Positions 24,792 through 34,600 of a stretch of DNA of 64,000 bases are shown one piece after another (positions within the stretch are counted from its first letter, which is position 1; each line of letters begins with the position of its first letter). The notes beneath the pieces were generated by a model. It worked only from the letters and a program-made list of their open reading frames with translations, was not told the origin of the DNA and made no database searches. The stretch covers positions 620,001-684,000 of the forward strand of contig NZ_BDCO01000003.1 of NCBI RefSeq assembly GCF_001613545.1, given 5' to 3'. Source of the stretch: Terrimicrobium sacchariphilum (lineage in GTDB: Bacteria > Verrucomicrobiota > Verrucomicrobiia > Chthoniobacterales > Terrimicrobiaceae). A program made the translations under genes and the position numbers.

Positions 24792-25964
24792 ATGGCCGAT
24801 GTAGTCACGACGACCCGCAGCAAGTCCTGGTTTGAACGTATTAGCTCGGCGATCGCCGGTGTGGTCGGAGGCGTGGTCCTGGTGGCTGTCGCTTTCGGAT
24901 TGCTAAGCTGGAATGAAGTGCGAGCCGTAAATCGCTCGAGGACTCTGGCCATCGGGGAAAAGGAAGTCATCGATGCGGCAGCCGCTCCCGTGGACCCGGC
25001 TAACAACGGCCGGCTCGTCCACGTTTCCGGCCCCGCAGCGGCTTCCGGTCCGGCGACGGATTCGCTCCTCGGTGTTTCGGCTCAGGCGCTCCGCCTCCGC
25101 CGCTCGGTCGAGATGTACCAGTGGAAGGAGGAGTCCTCCACCGATACCAGAAAAACATCTGGCGGAGGCGAGGAGGAGACAAAGACCTACTCTTATAAAA
25201 AGGTCTGGTCTTCGTCGCTGATTGATTCCGCGGATTTTCAGGAAAAGAACGGCCATCAGAATCCGGACACCCTGCCAATCGCCACGGAGGACTTCTTACC
25301 CCAGGAGGTGACGCTCGGAGATTTTCTCCTGACCGACGAACTGCTCTCGCAGGCAGACAAGTTTGAGAAGCTGCCGGTGAAGGGAGAGAACCTCTCCGCC
25401 ACCTCCGAGCTCGAGCGGCTGGGCAAGGTATCGGTCGTGGCCGGGGCGTATTACGTCGGCAACGACCCGCAGAAGCCCGCCGTGGGGGATATGCGCGTCG
25501 CGTTTGAGATCGTTCCCCTAGGCGACGTCAGCGTGCTGGCCCGACAGGTCAGCGACTCCTTTGAACCCTTCTCCGTACGCGACCTGGGATCCATCGAGAC
25601 GCTTTATCTCGGCAATGTCAGCGCGAAGGAAATGTTCGCTGGAGAGCGCGCCGCCAATACGACATGGACGTGGATCCTGAGGGGCGTGGGGTTTGTCTTG
25701 ATGTTCGTCGGGCTGCTGGCCATTTCCAGCCCTCTTCCCGTGATCGCCAGCATCCTGCCTCTCGCGGGCGATCTGATCGGTGCGGGCGTCGCGTTAGTGA
25801 TGTTCCTGCTTGCTCTGGCGCTGTCCATCGGAACGATCGCCATCACTTGGATCGCCGTGCGTCCTTTGCTGGGGATCGTCTTGCTCATTCTCGCGGGCGT
25901 GACCGTCGCTGCGGGAGTCTGGCTGTTGCATCTGCGTCGGCAGCGGAGACTGCTCGGGGCATGA
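24792..25964 (+). CDS. TMEM43 family membrane protein
   Basis: About 390 residues from ATG 24792; an upstream start at 24756 is possible. An N-terminal helix (ISSAIAGVVGGVVLVAVAFG) is followed by the family signature LLSWNEVRAVNRSRTL, then a long extracytoplasmic domain (GRLVHVSGP, LGVSAQALRLRRSVEMYQWK) and three or four C-terminal helices (GVGFVLMFVGLLAISSPLPV and on). This is the TMEM43/LUMA architecture. The function in bacteria is unknown. The stop overlaps the next ATG (ATGA at 25961-25964), so the two are an operon. Confidence 0.88.
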   Translation: MADVVTTTRSKSWFERISSAIAGVVGGVVLVAVAFGLLSWNEVRAVNRSRTLAIGEKEVIDAAAAPVDPANNGRLVHVSGPAAASGPATDSLLGVSAQALRLRRSVEMYQWKEESSTDTRKTSGGGEEETKTYSYKKVWSSSLIDSADFQEKNGHQNPDTLPIATEDFLPQEVTLGDFLLTDELLSQADKFEKLPVKGENLSATSELERLGKVSVVAGAYYVGNDPQKPAVGDMRVAFEIVPLGDVSVLARQVSDSFEPFSVRDLGSIETLYLGNVSAKEMFAGERAANTTWTWILRGVGFVLMFVGLLAISSPLPVIASILPLAGDLIGAGVALVMFLLALALSIGTIAITWIAVRPLLGIVLLILAGVTVAAGVWLLHLRRQRRLLGA

Positions 25965-26281
25965 ACTCGGTCCGGCGTCCTCGCTGGCCCTGGATCACGC
26001 TTTTGATCCTGCAGCTGCTCCAATTGCTTACCCTTATCCCCTGGCTGCCCATGGCGGGATTGTCCGTCATGGCCTTCGACTCTCCGGGGTCGACCAAGAT
26101 GTGGCAGCCCTGGCTATTTGTCGGACTCCTGTGGTCGTACCCTCTGTGGCTGCTGCTGGCGGGGGCCGGAGCCTGGGTGCTATGGGCGTTTCATCGTAAT
26201 CGTTCGGCGGTTATTCTGGCAGCTGTGTTCACCCTTCCGGTGCCGATTTTGTTGGGAATCATTCTCATTTCAAATAGTTAA
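25961..26281 (+). CDS. Small three-helix membrane protein
   Basis: 106 residues with three hydrophobic segments (LLILQLLQLLTLIPWLPMAG, LFVGLLWSYPLWLLLAGAGA, VILAAVFTLPVPILLGIILI). The ATG overlaps the stop of the TMEM43-like gene by four bases, so it is probably translated with it and may form a complex with it. No known family recognised. Confidence 0.68.
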   Translation: MNSVRRPRWPWITLLILQLLQLLTLIPWLPMAGLSVMAFDSPGSTKMWQPWLFVGLLWSYPLWLLLAGAGAWVLWAFHRNRSAVILAAVFTLPVPILLGIILISNS

Positions 26282-26365
26282 CTACCTAAAGCATTAGGTT
26301 TTTTTGGCGGTTTTTATAATTAGTCTTGCAACGGGTTGAGAAGCTGGCAGAGAAGCGAGCCAATC

Positions 26366-26740
26366 ATGAAACGCATCCTTTTTTCCCTCACAGTTGCCTC
26401 CGTGGCGATGTTCACCCAGGTCTCGTCCGTTCGCGCGGGCGATCAGGATTTCACCGTTCATAACAAGACGGGTGTCGAGATCCACGAGCTCTACGTTTCT
26501 CCCCATTCCTCCAATGATTGGGAAGAGGACGTTCTCGGCAAAGACAAGCTGCCCGACGGCGAGGACCTCGACATCACTTTCAGCCCGAAAGAGAAAGCCG
26601 ATGAGTGGGATCTCAAGGTCGTCGACAGCAAGGGCAACAGCATCACCTGGGAAAATCTCAAGCTGACCGAGATCACCGACGTCACGCTGTACTACAAGGA
26701 CGGCGAGGCCACCGCGGTGACCCAAAACGGCAGCAACTAA
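26366..26740 (+). CDS. Small secreted protein, conserved, function unknown
   Basis: 124 residues from ATG 26366, which opens a signal peptide (MKRILFSLTVASVAMFTQVS, ending ..VRAGDQ); an ATG at 26336 lacks that property. The mature part has the pattern FTVHNKTGVEIHELYVSPHS, DWEEDVLGKDKLPDGEDLDI and DEWDLKVVDSKGNSITWENL, an immunoglobulin-like beta fold seen in many small secreted bacterial proteins. The mature protein is acidic (many Asp/Glu), so it could bind cations. A hairpin 20 bases downstream (26760-26801) probably ends the transcript. Confidence 0.78.
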   Translation: MKRILFSLTVASVAMFTQVSSVRAGDQDFTVHNKTGVEIHELYVSPHSSNDWEEDVLGKDKLPDGEDLDITFSPKEKADEWDLKVVDSKGNSITWENLKLTEITDVTLYYKDGEATAVTQNGSN

Positions 26741-26759
26741 GGACACTCCGCATCTCTTC

Positions 26760-26801
26760 TTGTCCGCCCTTGGCCGGGCCCCAATGGCTGGGGGCGGACA
26801 A
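26760..26801. terminator. Stem-loop downstream of the small secreted protein gene
   Basis: The arms TTGTCCGCCC and GGGCGGACAA are perfect 10-bp complements, with a partly paired inner loop. No T-run follows, so it may terminate poorly or act as an RNA-stabilising 3' end. Confidence 0.55.
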
Positions 26802-26884
26802 CAGAGATGATCGCCGGGAAAGGATGTTCTTTTTCCGGCAAGCGGTTGCATCCCGCCCGAGTCGGGCGTAAAATCACCTCGCAG

Positions 26885-28171
26885 ATGGCGAACGGTGACT
26901 CTCCCTCGGACCCGATCTACTCAGATCCGGTGTTTCAAATGGCGATGCAACAATTTGAAGTGATCGCTGATCACTTGCAGATACCAGAGGGGACGCGACG
27001 GCGGTTGATCTATCCGAAGCGAGCCGTCTCCGTCGCCCTACCCATTGAGCGGGACAACGGCGAGGTGCACGTCTTTCACGGTTATCGGGTGCAGCACCAT
27101 CTCTCGATTGGCCCGACCAAGGGAGGAACACGGTACTCCCCAGACCTGACCATCGGCGAATCCGCCGCTCTCGCGGTCTGGATGAGCTGGAAATGCGCGC
27201 TGGCGGGGTTGCCCTACGGCGGCGCAAAGGGAGGTATCCGAGTTGATCCTCGCAGTCTGAGCCGCAGGGAACTCGAGGTGCTCTCCCGCCGCTACATGCA
27301 GGAGATGATTCCCTTCGTGGGACCTCAGATGGATGTCATGGCGCCGGACATGGGCACCAACGAGCAGGTGATGGCCTGGTTCATGGACACATACTCCGTG
27401 CATATGGGATGTGCTCTCGGCGAGATCGTGACAGGTAAGCCTGTGTCGCTCGGCGGCGTGCAGGGTCGTCGAGAGGCGACTGGTCGAGGAGTCATTTATC
27501 TCATCGAGCGGGCACTCAACATGCTCAAGATCACGCCTTCGGAGTGTACCGCCATCGTGCAGGGTTTCGGCAATGTCGGTTCTGTCACCGCAGCCGGTCT
27601 GGCTTACAAATCCGGGATGAAGGTGGTCGGTTTGAGCGACCATACTGTGGCCCTTTACGATCCAAACGGCCTTGATGTCGCCGCGGCGGATCGCCATGTC
27701 GCCGTCCATGGAGTGCTCGAGGGCTTCGAGCAGGGTGAACGGGTCGATCCCAACGAATTTCTTACTCTCCCGTGCGACGTGCTCGTGCCTGCCGCCGTGG
27801 AGCGAGTCATCACGGAGGAAAACGCGGGCCGATTAAAATGCCGCATCCTGGCCGAGGCGGCGAATGGTCCCACGACGCCCGATGCCGACAAGATCCTCGA
27901 TCAGCGCTGGGACGAGTTGTTTGTTATACCCGACATCCTCTGCAATGCCGGCGGTGTGATTGTGTCGTACTTCGAGTGGGTGCAGGACCTGCAGAACTTC
28001 TTCTGGTCCGACGTGGAAATCACCGACCGGCTTTATCGCATCCTGGAGACGGCATTTACTGCGATGGTCAAGCGTTCCAAGGAACGCCGCATCCCGCACC
28101 GTACGGCGGCGGTATCGCTCGGGGTCGAGCGCGTACTCGCCGCCAGACAGGCGCGGGGTATTTTTCCTTAA
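26885..28171 (+). CDS. gdhA: Glutamate dehydrogenase (Glu/Leu/Phe/Val dehydrogenase family)
   Basis: 428 residues from ATG 26885 (the frame is open to 26807 but the added residues are not family-like). Substrate-binding and catalytic blocks are present: GPTKGGTRYSP, WKCALAGLPYGGAKGGIRVD with the catalytic lysine, and VMAPDMGTNE with the catalytic aspartate. The nucleotide-binding motif is GFGNVGS and the C-terminal signature VSYFEWVQDLQNFFW is that of glutamate rather than leucine dehydrogenases. The enzyme interconverts glutamate and 2-oxoglutarate plus ammonia. Size (~430) fits the hexameric NAD-type (GudB/RocG-like) class; coenzyme preference is not certain from sequence alone. Confidence 0.93.
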   Translation: MANGDSPSDPIYSDPVFQMAMQQFEVIADHLQIPEGTRRRLIYPKRAVSVALPIERDNGEVHVFHGYRVQHHLSIGPTKGGTRYSPDLTIGESAALAVWMSWKCALAGLPYGGAKGGIRVDPRSLSRRELEVLSRRYMQEMIPFVGPQMDVMAPDMGTNEQVMAWFMDTYSVHMGCALGEIVTGKPVSLGGVQGRREATGRGVIYLIERALNMLKITPSECTAIVQGFGNVGSVTAAGLAYKSGMKVVGLSDHTVALYDPNGLDVAAADRHVAVHGVLEGFEQGERVDPNEFLTLPCDVLVPAAVERVITEENAGRLKCRILAEAANGPTTPDADKILDQRWDELFVIPDILCNAGGVIVSYFEWVQDLQNFFWSDVEITDRLYRILETAFTAMVKRSKERRIPHRTAAVSLGVERVLAARQARGIFP

Positions 28172-28181
28172 GCGGGTCGGA

Positions 28182-28679
28182 TCAGGCTTCTTCCTCGTTT
28201 TTGTCCGGGAAGTCGGGGAAGAAGGCGGGAATCGCCAGGGCGGTTCCGATACCCACGAGGGTCGTCGCGCCGATGATCAGGTTTTCCAAGGCCAGCTCCA
28301 CGGGAGGGAGCGAGCCGGGGACCTGATTGTTATTGATCATCAGGAAGATTGCGTACAGGCCCTTGGCGGCAAGGCTGCCGGGTACCATCGGGATGCTGCC
28401 CACGATCGCCAGCACGGGACCGCGCAGGGAAAGCGCGTCCTCCCACCACCAGCGATTGAGCGAAGCGATCAGCAGGCTGCCGAAAAACGACGCCGCTGGC
28501 AGGCCCAGGTGGAAGATATCCTGGCAGAATGTGCGAGTGGCCAGTGCCAGCATTCCCGAGATGAAGCCCACCCACAGGATGCGAGGAGTGCAGTTGAAGA
28601 GCACGGCGAACCCGAAGGCGGAGACGCCGCCAAAGAACGCCTGGTGAATGATGTGGCGGATGATTTCGTCGTTGCTCAT
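28182..28679 (-). CDS. yjjB: Threonine/serine exporter family, small subunit (YjjB-like, ThrE_2 domain)
   Basis: 165 residues with four to five hydrophobic helices (FFGGVSAFGFAVLFNCTPRI, FISGMLALATRTF, FFGSLLIASLN, IIGATTLVGIGTALAIPAFF). The signature PMVPGSLAAKGLYAIF is typical of the ThrE_2 half. Its ATG overlaps the stop of the upstream large-subunit gene, so the pair is coupled. In E. coli the split YjjP/YjjB pair has been linked to succinate export; in Corynebacterium the fused ThrE exports threonine and serine. Substrate here is not determinable. It is convergent with glutamate dehydrogenase, with only 10 bases between stops. Confidence 0.88.
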   Translation of the reverse strand: MSNDEIIRHIIHQAFFGGVSAFGFAVLFNCTPRILWVGFISGMLALATRTFCQDIFHLGLPAASFFGSLLIASLNRWWWEDALSLRGPVLAIVGSIPMVPGSLAAKGLYAIFLMINNNQVPGSLPPVELALENLIIGATTLVGIGTALAIPAFFPDFPDKNEEEA

Positions 28680-29482
28680 GGCAGTGGGATGAGGCTGATG
28701 ATTCGCTGGGCCAGGATGAGGCCGAGGCTGAGGAAGAGCAGGATGAACATGATGCGCACCACGCGGGCGGCCGCGAGACTGGGCTTCCCATGCAGGATGT
28801 CGAGTTGCGCATTGAACATGGCCGTCCCCGGCACCAGAAGCAGCGTGGCTGCGACGGTGGCCAACTCCCATTTCGAGGAGTGCACCAACCGGCTGCCCAG
28901 CCCGGCGATAAAGGCCGAGGTGAAAGCGACCGATGTCACCATCATGTAAAAGTTCAGGTGCTTGTGCAGCATGGTGTGCCGGAGCCACTGTCCCACCGCT
29001 GTACCGAGGCAGGTCGGGATGAAGACCATCCACTCCACACGCCAGTCCGAGAGGATCAATCGACCGAACCCGGCGCAGGCCAGTCCTGTGGCGAGCGCCA
29101 CGACCCATACCGGATATTTCCTGGTAGTGGTTGGGACGTCCTTGAGGACCCTCTTCGCTGCGGCGAGGTCGAGTGTTCCATCCTGGATATGCTCCACCAG
29201 TTTACGCAGGGAACTGGCTATACGGAGGTTGGTGCCGTGTTCGCCGACCTTGCCCATATGGGTGTAGGATTCGCTGCCACGACGGAGGGTTACGATAAGT
29301 GCTGCGTGCTGGGCGTATACTTCTGCGTCGGTGCAGCCTAGCCCTTTGGCTGCATCGATAATGCTGGAATGAACCACGTCCGTCGTCGCTCCGGCCTGCA
29401 TCAACCCGCGTCCTATCGCGGTGGTCAGTCGGGCGATGTCTGCCAACGGAGGCGGATTGATCGCTGAATCTGTCACAGCCAT
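28676..29482 (-). CDS. yjjP: Threonine/serine exporter family, large subunit (YjjP-like, ThrE domain)
   Basis: 268 residues from ATG 29482; an ATG at 29542 would add 20 non-family residues. The cytosolic N-terminal domain carries the ThrE pattern (IARLTTAIGRGLMQAGATTD, then LGCTDAEVYAQHAALIVTLR). Five helices follow (WVVALATGLACAGFGRLILS to MFILLFLSLGLILAQRIISL) with the signature LLLVPGTAMFNAQLDILHG. It forms a split ThrE-type exporter with the overlapping downstream gene. Confidence 0.88.
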   Translation of the reverse strand: MAVTDSAINPPPLADIARLTTAIGRGLMQAGATTDVVHSSIIDAAKGLGCTDAEVYAQHAALIVTLRRGSESYTHMGKVGEHGTNLRIASSLRKLVEHIQDGTLDLAAAKRVLKDVPTTTRKYPVWVVALATGLACAGFGRLILSDWRVEWMVFIPTCLGTAVGQWLRHTMLHKHLNFYMMVTSVAFTSAFIAGLGSRLVHSSKWELATVAATLLLVPGTAMFNAQLDILHGKPSLAAARVVRIMFILLFLSLGLILAQRIISLIPLP

Positions 29483-29630
29483 CCAGAATATCACTTTTCC
29501 CGCCCCCTTCCCAACCTCATTTCCTCGCCCTCGGTTGCTCAATGCATCTGGTTTTTTGCGCTGGATTTTGTCAATCAGGCAGGTCTACTGAACTTTTCAG
29601 CAAATCAGTTAACTTCAACCGATTCCGGGT

Positions 29631-30905
29631 ATGAGCGAACAAAAGGGGAGCAAAGAAAAGCAGCAGCCGTCCACAAAGGGAGTACCGGAGGGCAAAGGAG
29701 AAACCTCGGCAGATGCGAGTGCGACAGAGCGCAAGGGCTTGCCTGCGGCCAAGAGTGCCAAGACGGCTCCAGAAGAGGAATCCACGGCGATCGAGAATCT
29801 CTCCACCATTCGCAAGCCAACCGGAGTCGCCAAGACCAAGCCAAAGGCGCGGTTTGAGCCGACCCGTCAGGCAACTCGGGAGAACGACCATCGGACTGAG
29901 GAGGAGAAATGGGAGGCTCCGGAGGGGAGGGAGGAGGAACCCCCCGAGGAGGTCGACCCTGCCAAGCGACCTCCCGCTCCCGAGGAGCAGGCGGCAGCCA
30001 TGGGCAAGGCGATTCTAAAGGCAGCGAAGAAGGTGCTCTTCATCGACCTGAAGCTCGTTTACGTCGTGATCGCGGGGGTGATTCTGGTCGTGTGGATACA
30101 TTCTTTGTCATACGACTCCGGTGTGGCTGAAGGTCGAAGGCTGGCCAACAAGGAGGCCAGTTTCGATGGCGCCGATCTCGACCCGACATTTTCAAGCAAA
30201 CTCAATGCCACACTGATCAAAATGCGCGCGGGACAAGTCGATGAGAGCCTGGAGGAACTCAAGAACTTGCAGACCCAGTGGCCATCCGTCGTTTCGATGA
30301 ATTATCTGGTGGCACTTGCAGCCTTGGAGAAGGGGGATGATGAACTGGCCTCCGTAAAGGCTACCGAATCGATCGCCAAACGCCAGAGGGTGTCCGATTC
30401 GCTGGCACTACTCGCGGTGATTGAGAGTCAGAAAGCCGCCCGACGGGACAAGTTTGTCATGGGAAATCCCGTCAAGCGCGCGGAGGAATATCTGCGCCGC
30501 TCCATTGCCGCCGATCCGGCCAATCCGTACCCGCACTTTGAGCTGGCATCGATCCTCCGCTATGCAGGCAAACGCGACGAAGCTCTCGCGGAGGTGCGTG
30601 CTGCACAAGCCCGTCTCAGTTTGGTCGACAGCCACCTCGTCATGGATGTGACGGCTCAGATCATGGAGCGGGAGACGATGAGCGACGCCCAGCTGCCACC
30701 AGATGTCGGAGCGACGGATAACGTGCAAAAGCTCGTCCCAGCGGCATACGTGGCCATGCGCCGGGGGAACTTTGATCGCGCGGCCGAGCTTCTGACTGAG
30801 GCCAGCAGGGCGATGACACCAGCTGTCTTTGGCTACGTGATCAATGATCCGGCATTGCGCCGATATCGCAACGAGCCAAAGCTCCGGCCGTTCTTCGCCC
30901 GGTAG
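29631..30905 (+). CDS. Single-pass membrane protein with disordered N-terminus and TPR-like domain
   Basis: 424 residues. Residues 1-120 are a low-complexity, charged, Pro/Glu/Lys-rich tail (cytosolic, probably disordered). One transmembrane helix (LVYVVIAGVILVVWIHSL, ~143-160) is followed by ~260 residues of helical repeats resembling TPRs: VDESLEELKNLQTQWPSVVS, VKRAEEYLRRSIAADPANPY, PHFELASILRYAGKRDEALA. Type II topology would place the repeats outside the cytoplasm. A scaffold for envelope proteins is plausible but unproven; no family name was recognised. Confidence 0.75.
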   Translation: MSEQKGSKEKQQPSTKGVPEGKGETSADASATERKGLPAAKSAKTAPEEESTAIENLSTIRKPTGVAKTKPKARFEPTRQATRENDHRTEEEKWEAPEGREEEPPEEVDPAKRPPAPEEQAAAMGKAILKAAKKVLFIDLKLVYVVIAGVILVVWIHSLSYDSGVAEGRRLANKEASFDGADLDPTFSSKLNATLIKMRAGQVDESLEELKNLQTQWPSVVSMNYLVALAALEKGDDELASVKATESIAKRQRVSDSLALLAVIESQKAARRDKFVMGNPVKRAEEYLRRSIAADPANPYPHFELASILRYAGKRDEALAEVRAAQARLSLVDSHLVMDVTAQIMERETMSDAQLPPDVGATDNVQKLVPAAYVAMRRGNFDRAAELLTEASRAMTPAVFGYVINDPALRRYRNEPKLRPFFAR

Positions 30906-30917
30906 CTGGGCGCTCGA

Positions 30918-31628
30918 TCAGCGAATGGTCGGCTGCTTGCCGGAGAGGCTGGCGAGCAGAGCCAGCGGTCCGTCAAACGGGCTGCTCTTTTTTCCGGGGA
31001 GGTGATCCATCGTGATGGTCACCGTCACACCGATAGGGACAGAGGTATAAAGGTCTACGACATCGCGGGACCGCATGCGGATACAGCCATAGCTGACCGG
31101 GCGGCCGAGTTGTTTCTCCACCGGGGTGCCATGAATGTAGATGCCGCGCTCGCGGGCGTTGGCATTCTGACCTTCTGTTCCCTCCAGCCAAAGGATGCGG
31201 GTCACAATGGGGTCGCGGCCAGCGGCATTGATCGGAAGGATTTCACCAGTCGGCTGGCGGTGCTTGAAAACAGAACCCTCCGGGAGGCCGCCACCGAGCT
31301 TGCTGCAAACCCGGAGTTTTCCGAGCGGCGTACGGTACGAATTGTAGCTGTCGCCGACACCATAACGTGAGGTCGAGATGGTGTATTTTTTGACGACCTC
31401 GCCCCCAGAAACCAGGGCCAGTTGCTGATCGGCCACGCTGACGAGGATTTCCAGATCCGAGGATGTCGGTCCGGCTCCCGGGATGGAAGCTGGCAACGGG
31501 ATCTCGGGATTCACCGGGACGGCGGATTCCTCGGCTCTCGCGATTGCGAGCGTCGAAGCAAGAAATATGGGCAGTAAAAAGCGGTTCAGTTTCGTCACGG
31601 TCAAAGGCAGGCGCGGCGAACGCACCAT
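30918..31628 (-). CDS. L,D-transpeptidase (YkuD domain), secreted
   Basis: 236 residues with an N-terminal signal peptide (FLLPIFLASTLAIARAEE). The YkuD domain follows: LEILVSVADQQLALVSGGEV, SYNSYRTPLGKLRV, and the catalytic block HGTP ... SYGCIRMRSRDVVDLY with the nucleophilic cysteine. These enzymes act in the periplasm and make 3-3 peptidoglycan cross-links or attach proteins to peptidoglycan. It is transcribed towards the TPR protein gene (stop-to-stop gap 12 bases). Confidence 0.92.
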   Translation of the reverse strand: MVRSPRLPLTVTKLNRFLLPIFLASTLAIARAEESAVPVNPEIPLPASIPGAGPTSSDLEILVSVADQQLALVSGGEVVKKYTISTSRYGVGDSYNSYRTPLGKLRVCSKLGGGLPEGSVFKHRQPTGEILPINAAGRDPIVTRILWLEGTEGQNANARERGIYIHGTPVEKQLGRPVSYGCIRMRSRDVVDLYTSVPIGVTVTITMDHLPGKKSSPFDGPLALLASLSGKQPTIR

Positions 31629-31676
31629 CGGCGCTTCCGAGAAAAAAGCAAATTCTATGCCGCTACAAATGTTTTT

Positions 31677-34600
31677 TTACCTCACGGGAACCAGCCGGGC
31701 CTCAATGGCGGACTCGGGCAAACCGGTGAGGGCGGCGAGACATTCACGGTAAACGGCAATTTGTTTCCCGTGGCGTTTCTCCAATTCCGCCGGCTCGGCG
31801 TCGTCGGTCTTGAAGTCCAGCAACAGGGCCTGATCGGCTTGCACAACGACCCGGTCAAACACGCCGGCTACCCGCCGCCCATCGGGCAGCACGACATCGA
31901 AAGCTTTCTCCCGCCAGAGAGTCGATTTCCGAGTCGGCTTTTCGAAATGGACCGCGTTCTCCGGGTTTTCAAGAAACTCCCGCAGAAGCATGGCCGCCTC
32001 TGGCGAGACGCTGTCGAGGTCGGGAGTGGGTCCTGGGAGCCATTCCACTTCGGCGAGGGCCGCATGGATTTCCACGCCGAGATCAGCCGAGGCCTGGGCG
32101 GCAAGGATCGCGCGTCCGGGTAATGTCGAGGAGTGCGTTTCTGAGGGGTGGGAGGCTGTTCGTGCCGTACGGATAGGCGAGACGGAGGCATCAAAGCCAG
32201 CAGGCTCAGCCGGAGCGGAAATTGTCACCGGTTTTCCGGCGGCGTGCCATTCTTCGTTGCCCAGAACGTATCGGCCCGACTTTCGCGGAAAGGTCAGGTG
32301 AAGCAAACGGTTGAAGTCCCGGCTCGTCGTACTGTCTTTTTGCGCCGTGGTGAGCAAATAAAGCCCGCGTTTCGCACGTGTGAGGGCGACATAGTAGAGG
32401 CAGAGGTTCTCGTAACAATCCTCTGCCACGTCCTGCTCGTAGGCTTCGCTCAGCACGGGATCGGCCTCGCAGACATCCTTGTTGGGCAGATCGAGACCCC
32501 AGTCGACATCGCCGTGATCATTGACGTGCAGGTGGATCGAGCTATCGTCGCGGCGGCTGGGCAGTGAGACTCCCTGCACCTCCGGCAGGATGACCATGTC
32601 AAAGTCGAGCCCCTTTGACGCATGGATCGTCATTACCCGGATCGTGTCTCCCGATCCGATTTCTGTGTCCGTGAACCCCTGCGCGTAGGTGACAAACTCA
32701 TCCAGCGTGCCTGTGCCGCCGGTGACGGCTTCAAACTCCACCGCCGCCTCGATGAGCGTCTCGAAGCGGCTTTGGAGATATTCGCCGCGGGATGGGGCGG
32801 CCTGATTGACCCATTGCCGCACGGCCTCGGCAAAACCCTGCGTGCGGATAAGGTGCAACGCCGCGAGTCGGAAGTGCTCTGCTCCCTCATGCCAAAGCGT
32901 GGCAAAGGGCGACATGAGAACGTGTTTTTCCGCCAGCGTATCATGTGGATGCGCCAGCCAGTGGACGAGCGCCAGGAGGGCTCCGGCCAGTTCATTGTCC
33001 GCACAGGGAAAGAAGCGTCCCTCGGCTGCCGCAGGCAGGCCCTCAGCGCGCAGGGCGTTCACCACGCTGGCGATACGGGAGTTGGTCTGCACGAGGACGG
33101 CGCAGGTCCAGCCTTTCTCTATTGGGTTGATCTCCGCGGCAAGGCGGGCCGCCTGCTGATCGAGAAAGGAGCTGCCTTCATCCGTGGCAAATGTCTGCCA
33201 TGTCACACAGCCGCGGCCCGCCTGGGGGTTGGACGCGTGGTGCTGCCGCCATGAGGCCTGCCACCGGCTGAGGGTGGCGGCGGGAAACTCGATGATTCCC
33301 GCCTGGTCGGATAGATTGCCGGGAGAGAAAAGCGTATTGACACTTTCCAGGATCTCGGGGACCGAGCGGTAAGAGGTGTTTAGCGATTCCGAGACGTCGA
33401 TCCGGTCCTCGCCCGAGGCATTGTAATACCGCGCGATGTCATCGAAGAGCCGGGAGTCGCCACCGCGCCAGGAGTAGATTGCCTGCTTGGTGTCACCGAC
33501 GTAAAAAAATGAGCGTCGACCGCTCTCGCTTTGAATCACCTCGTCGATGAGATCGCGGATGGCTAGCCACTGGAGGCGGCTTGTATCCTGAAACTCATCC
33601 AGGAGCCAGTGGTCGTAGGACGCATCGAGACGATAATCGATGGCCTGGCGCACGTGAGGACGCAGAGATTGCCCGGACCATGCGCCGGTATCACCCGAGG
33701 CGAGCATCCCGGTGATGTCGAGGAAGGTCAGCTTGCCTGCCTGGCGGACCGTACGCTGGTACGTTCGCTCAAATTTCTCAACCAGCGCGTGCAGGGCCCG
33801 CGAGCGCGTGATGCGAGTTTGCAGATCGATGGAAAGAATGGATTTTGCGATATCCTCGACGAGCGGACGCAGGGTCTCGGGAAATGCGAAGGTTTTGCGG
33901 CTGAGCTTCAGGTCGAAACACTCCTCGGCTTTTTTGGATGGCGGCGCGGAGAGAGCCTTGAGGGCAAATCCGAGGCACTCCTTCGGCACGACATGGCCGG
34001 CTTTCAATCGCCCGATTTCGTCGAGGAGTTCCCGCCAGCCTTCGCGGTGCTTATCCTCCATGTCGGAGTGGATTTCCTCCAGTTCGTCGGCAAAAAGCTC
34101 CACCCGGGCAGAGAGGTGACCGGAGTTTTGAAAGGGTGGATGTTCGCCCCAGATGTCACTAGGGTCGCCCCATACATGCTGGGCGGGAGTCTGCAGATAT
34201 TTTTCATGCAGAGTCGCGACCTGGCGGTCGACGGTTTCGATCACCGTACGCGACTGCCGGTTTCGGCTTTCCTGACGGAGAAGCTCAAGGAGTTCCGCGA
34301 AAGATTTGTCATTTGCCGCATGCGCGCGGAAGACAGCTGCAAGCACGCCGCGACGCGTCACGTCGAGAAACTGCGGGTCGAGCACGGTGATTTCTCCCGC
34401 CAAGCCGCACTCCAGCGGAAACACGCGGACCACCCGGGCAAAGAATCCGTCGAGCGTGCCGAGCGCGAGTTGCGGCAGCTTGCGCACCATGTCCTCGAGC
34501 AGGCGGTGGAAATCCGCCTGCTTCAGAGCGGGAAAACCGACGGCACCGGCGAGTTCGCGTGCCCCCATGTCGGAAGATGAGGCCTTGAGCAGTCGCTCAA

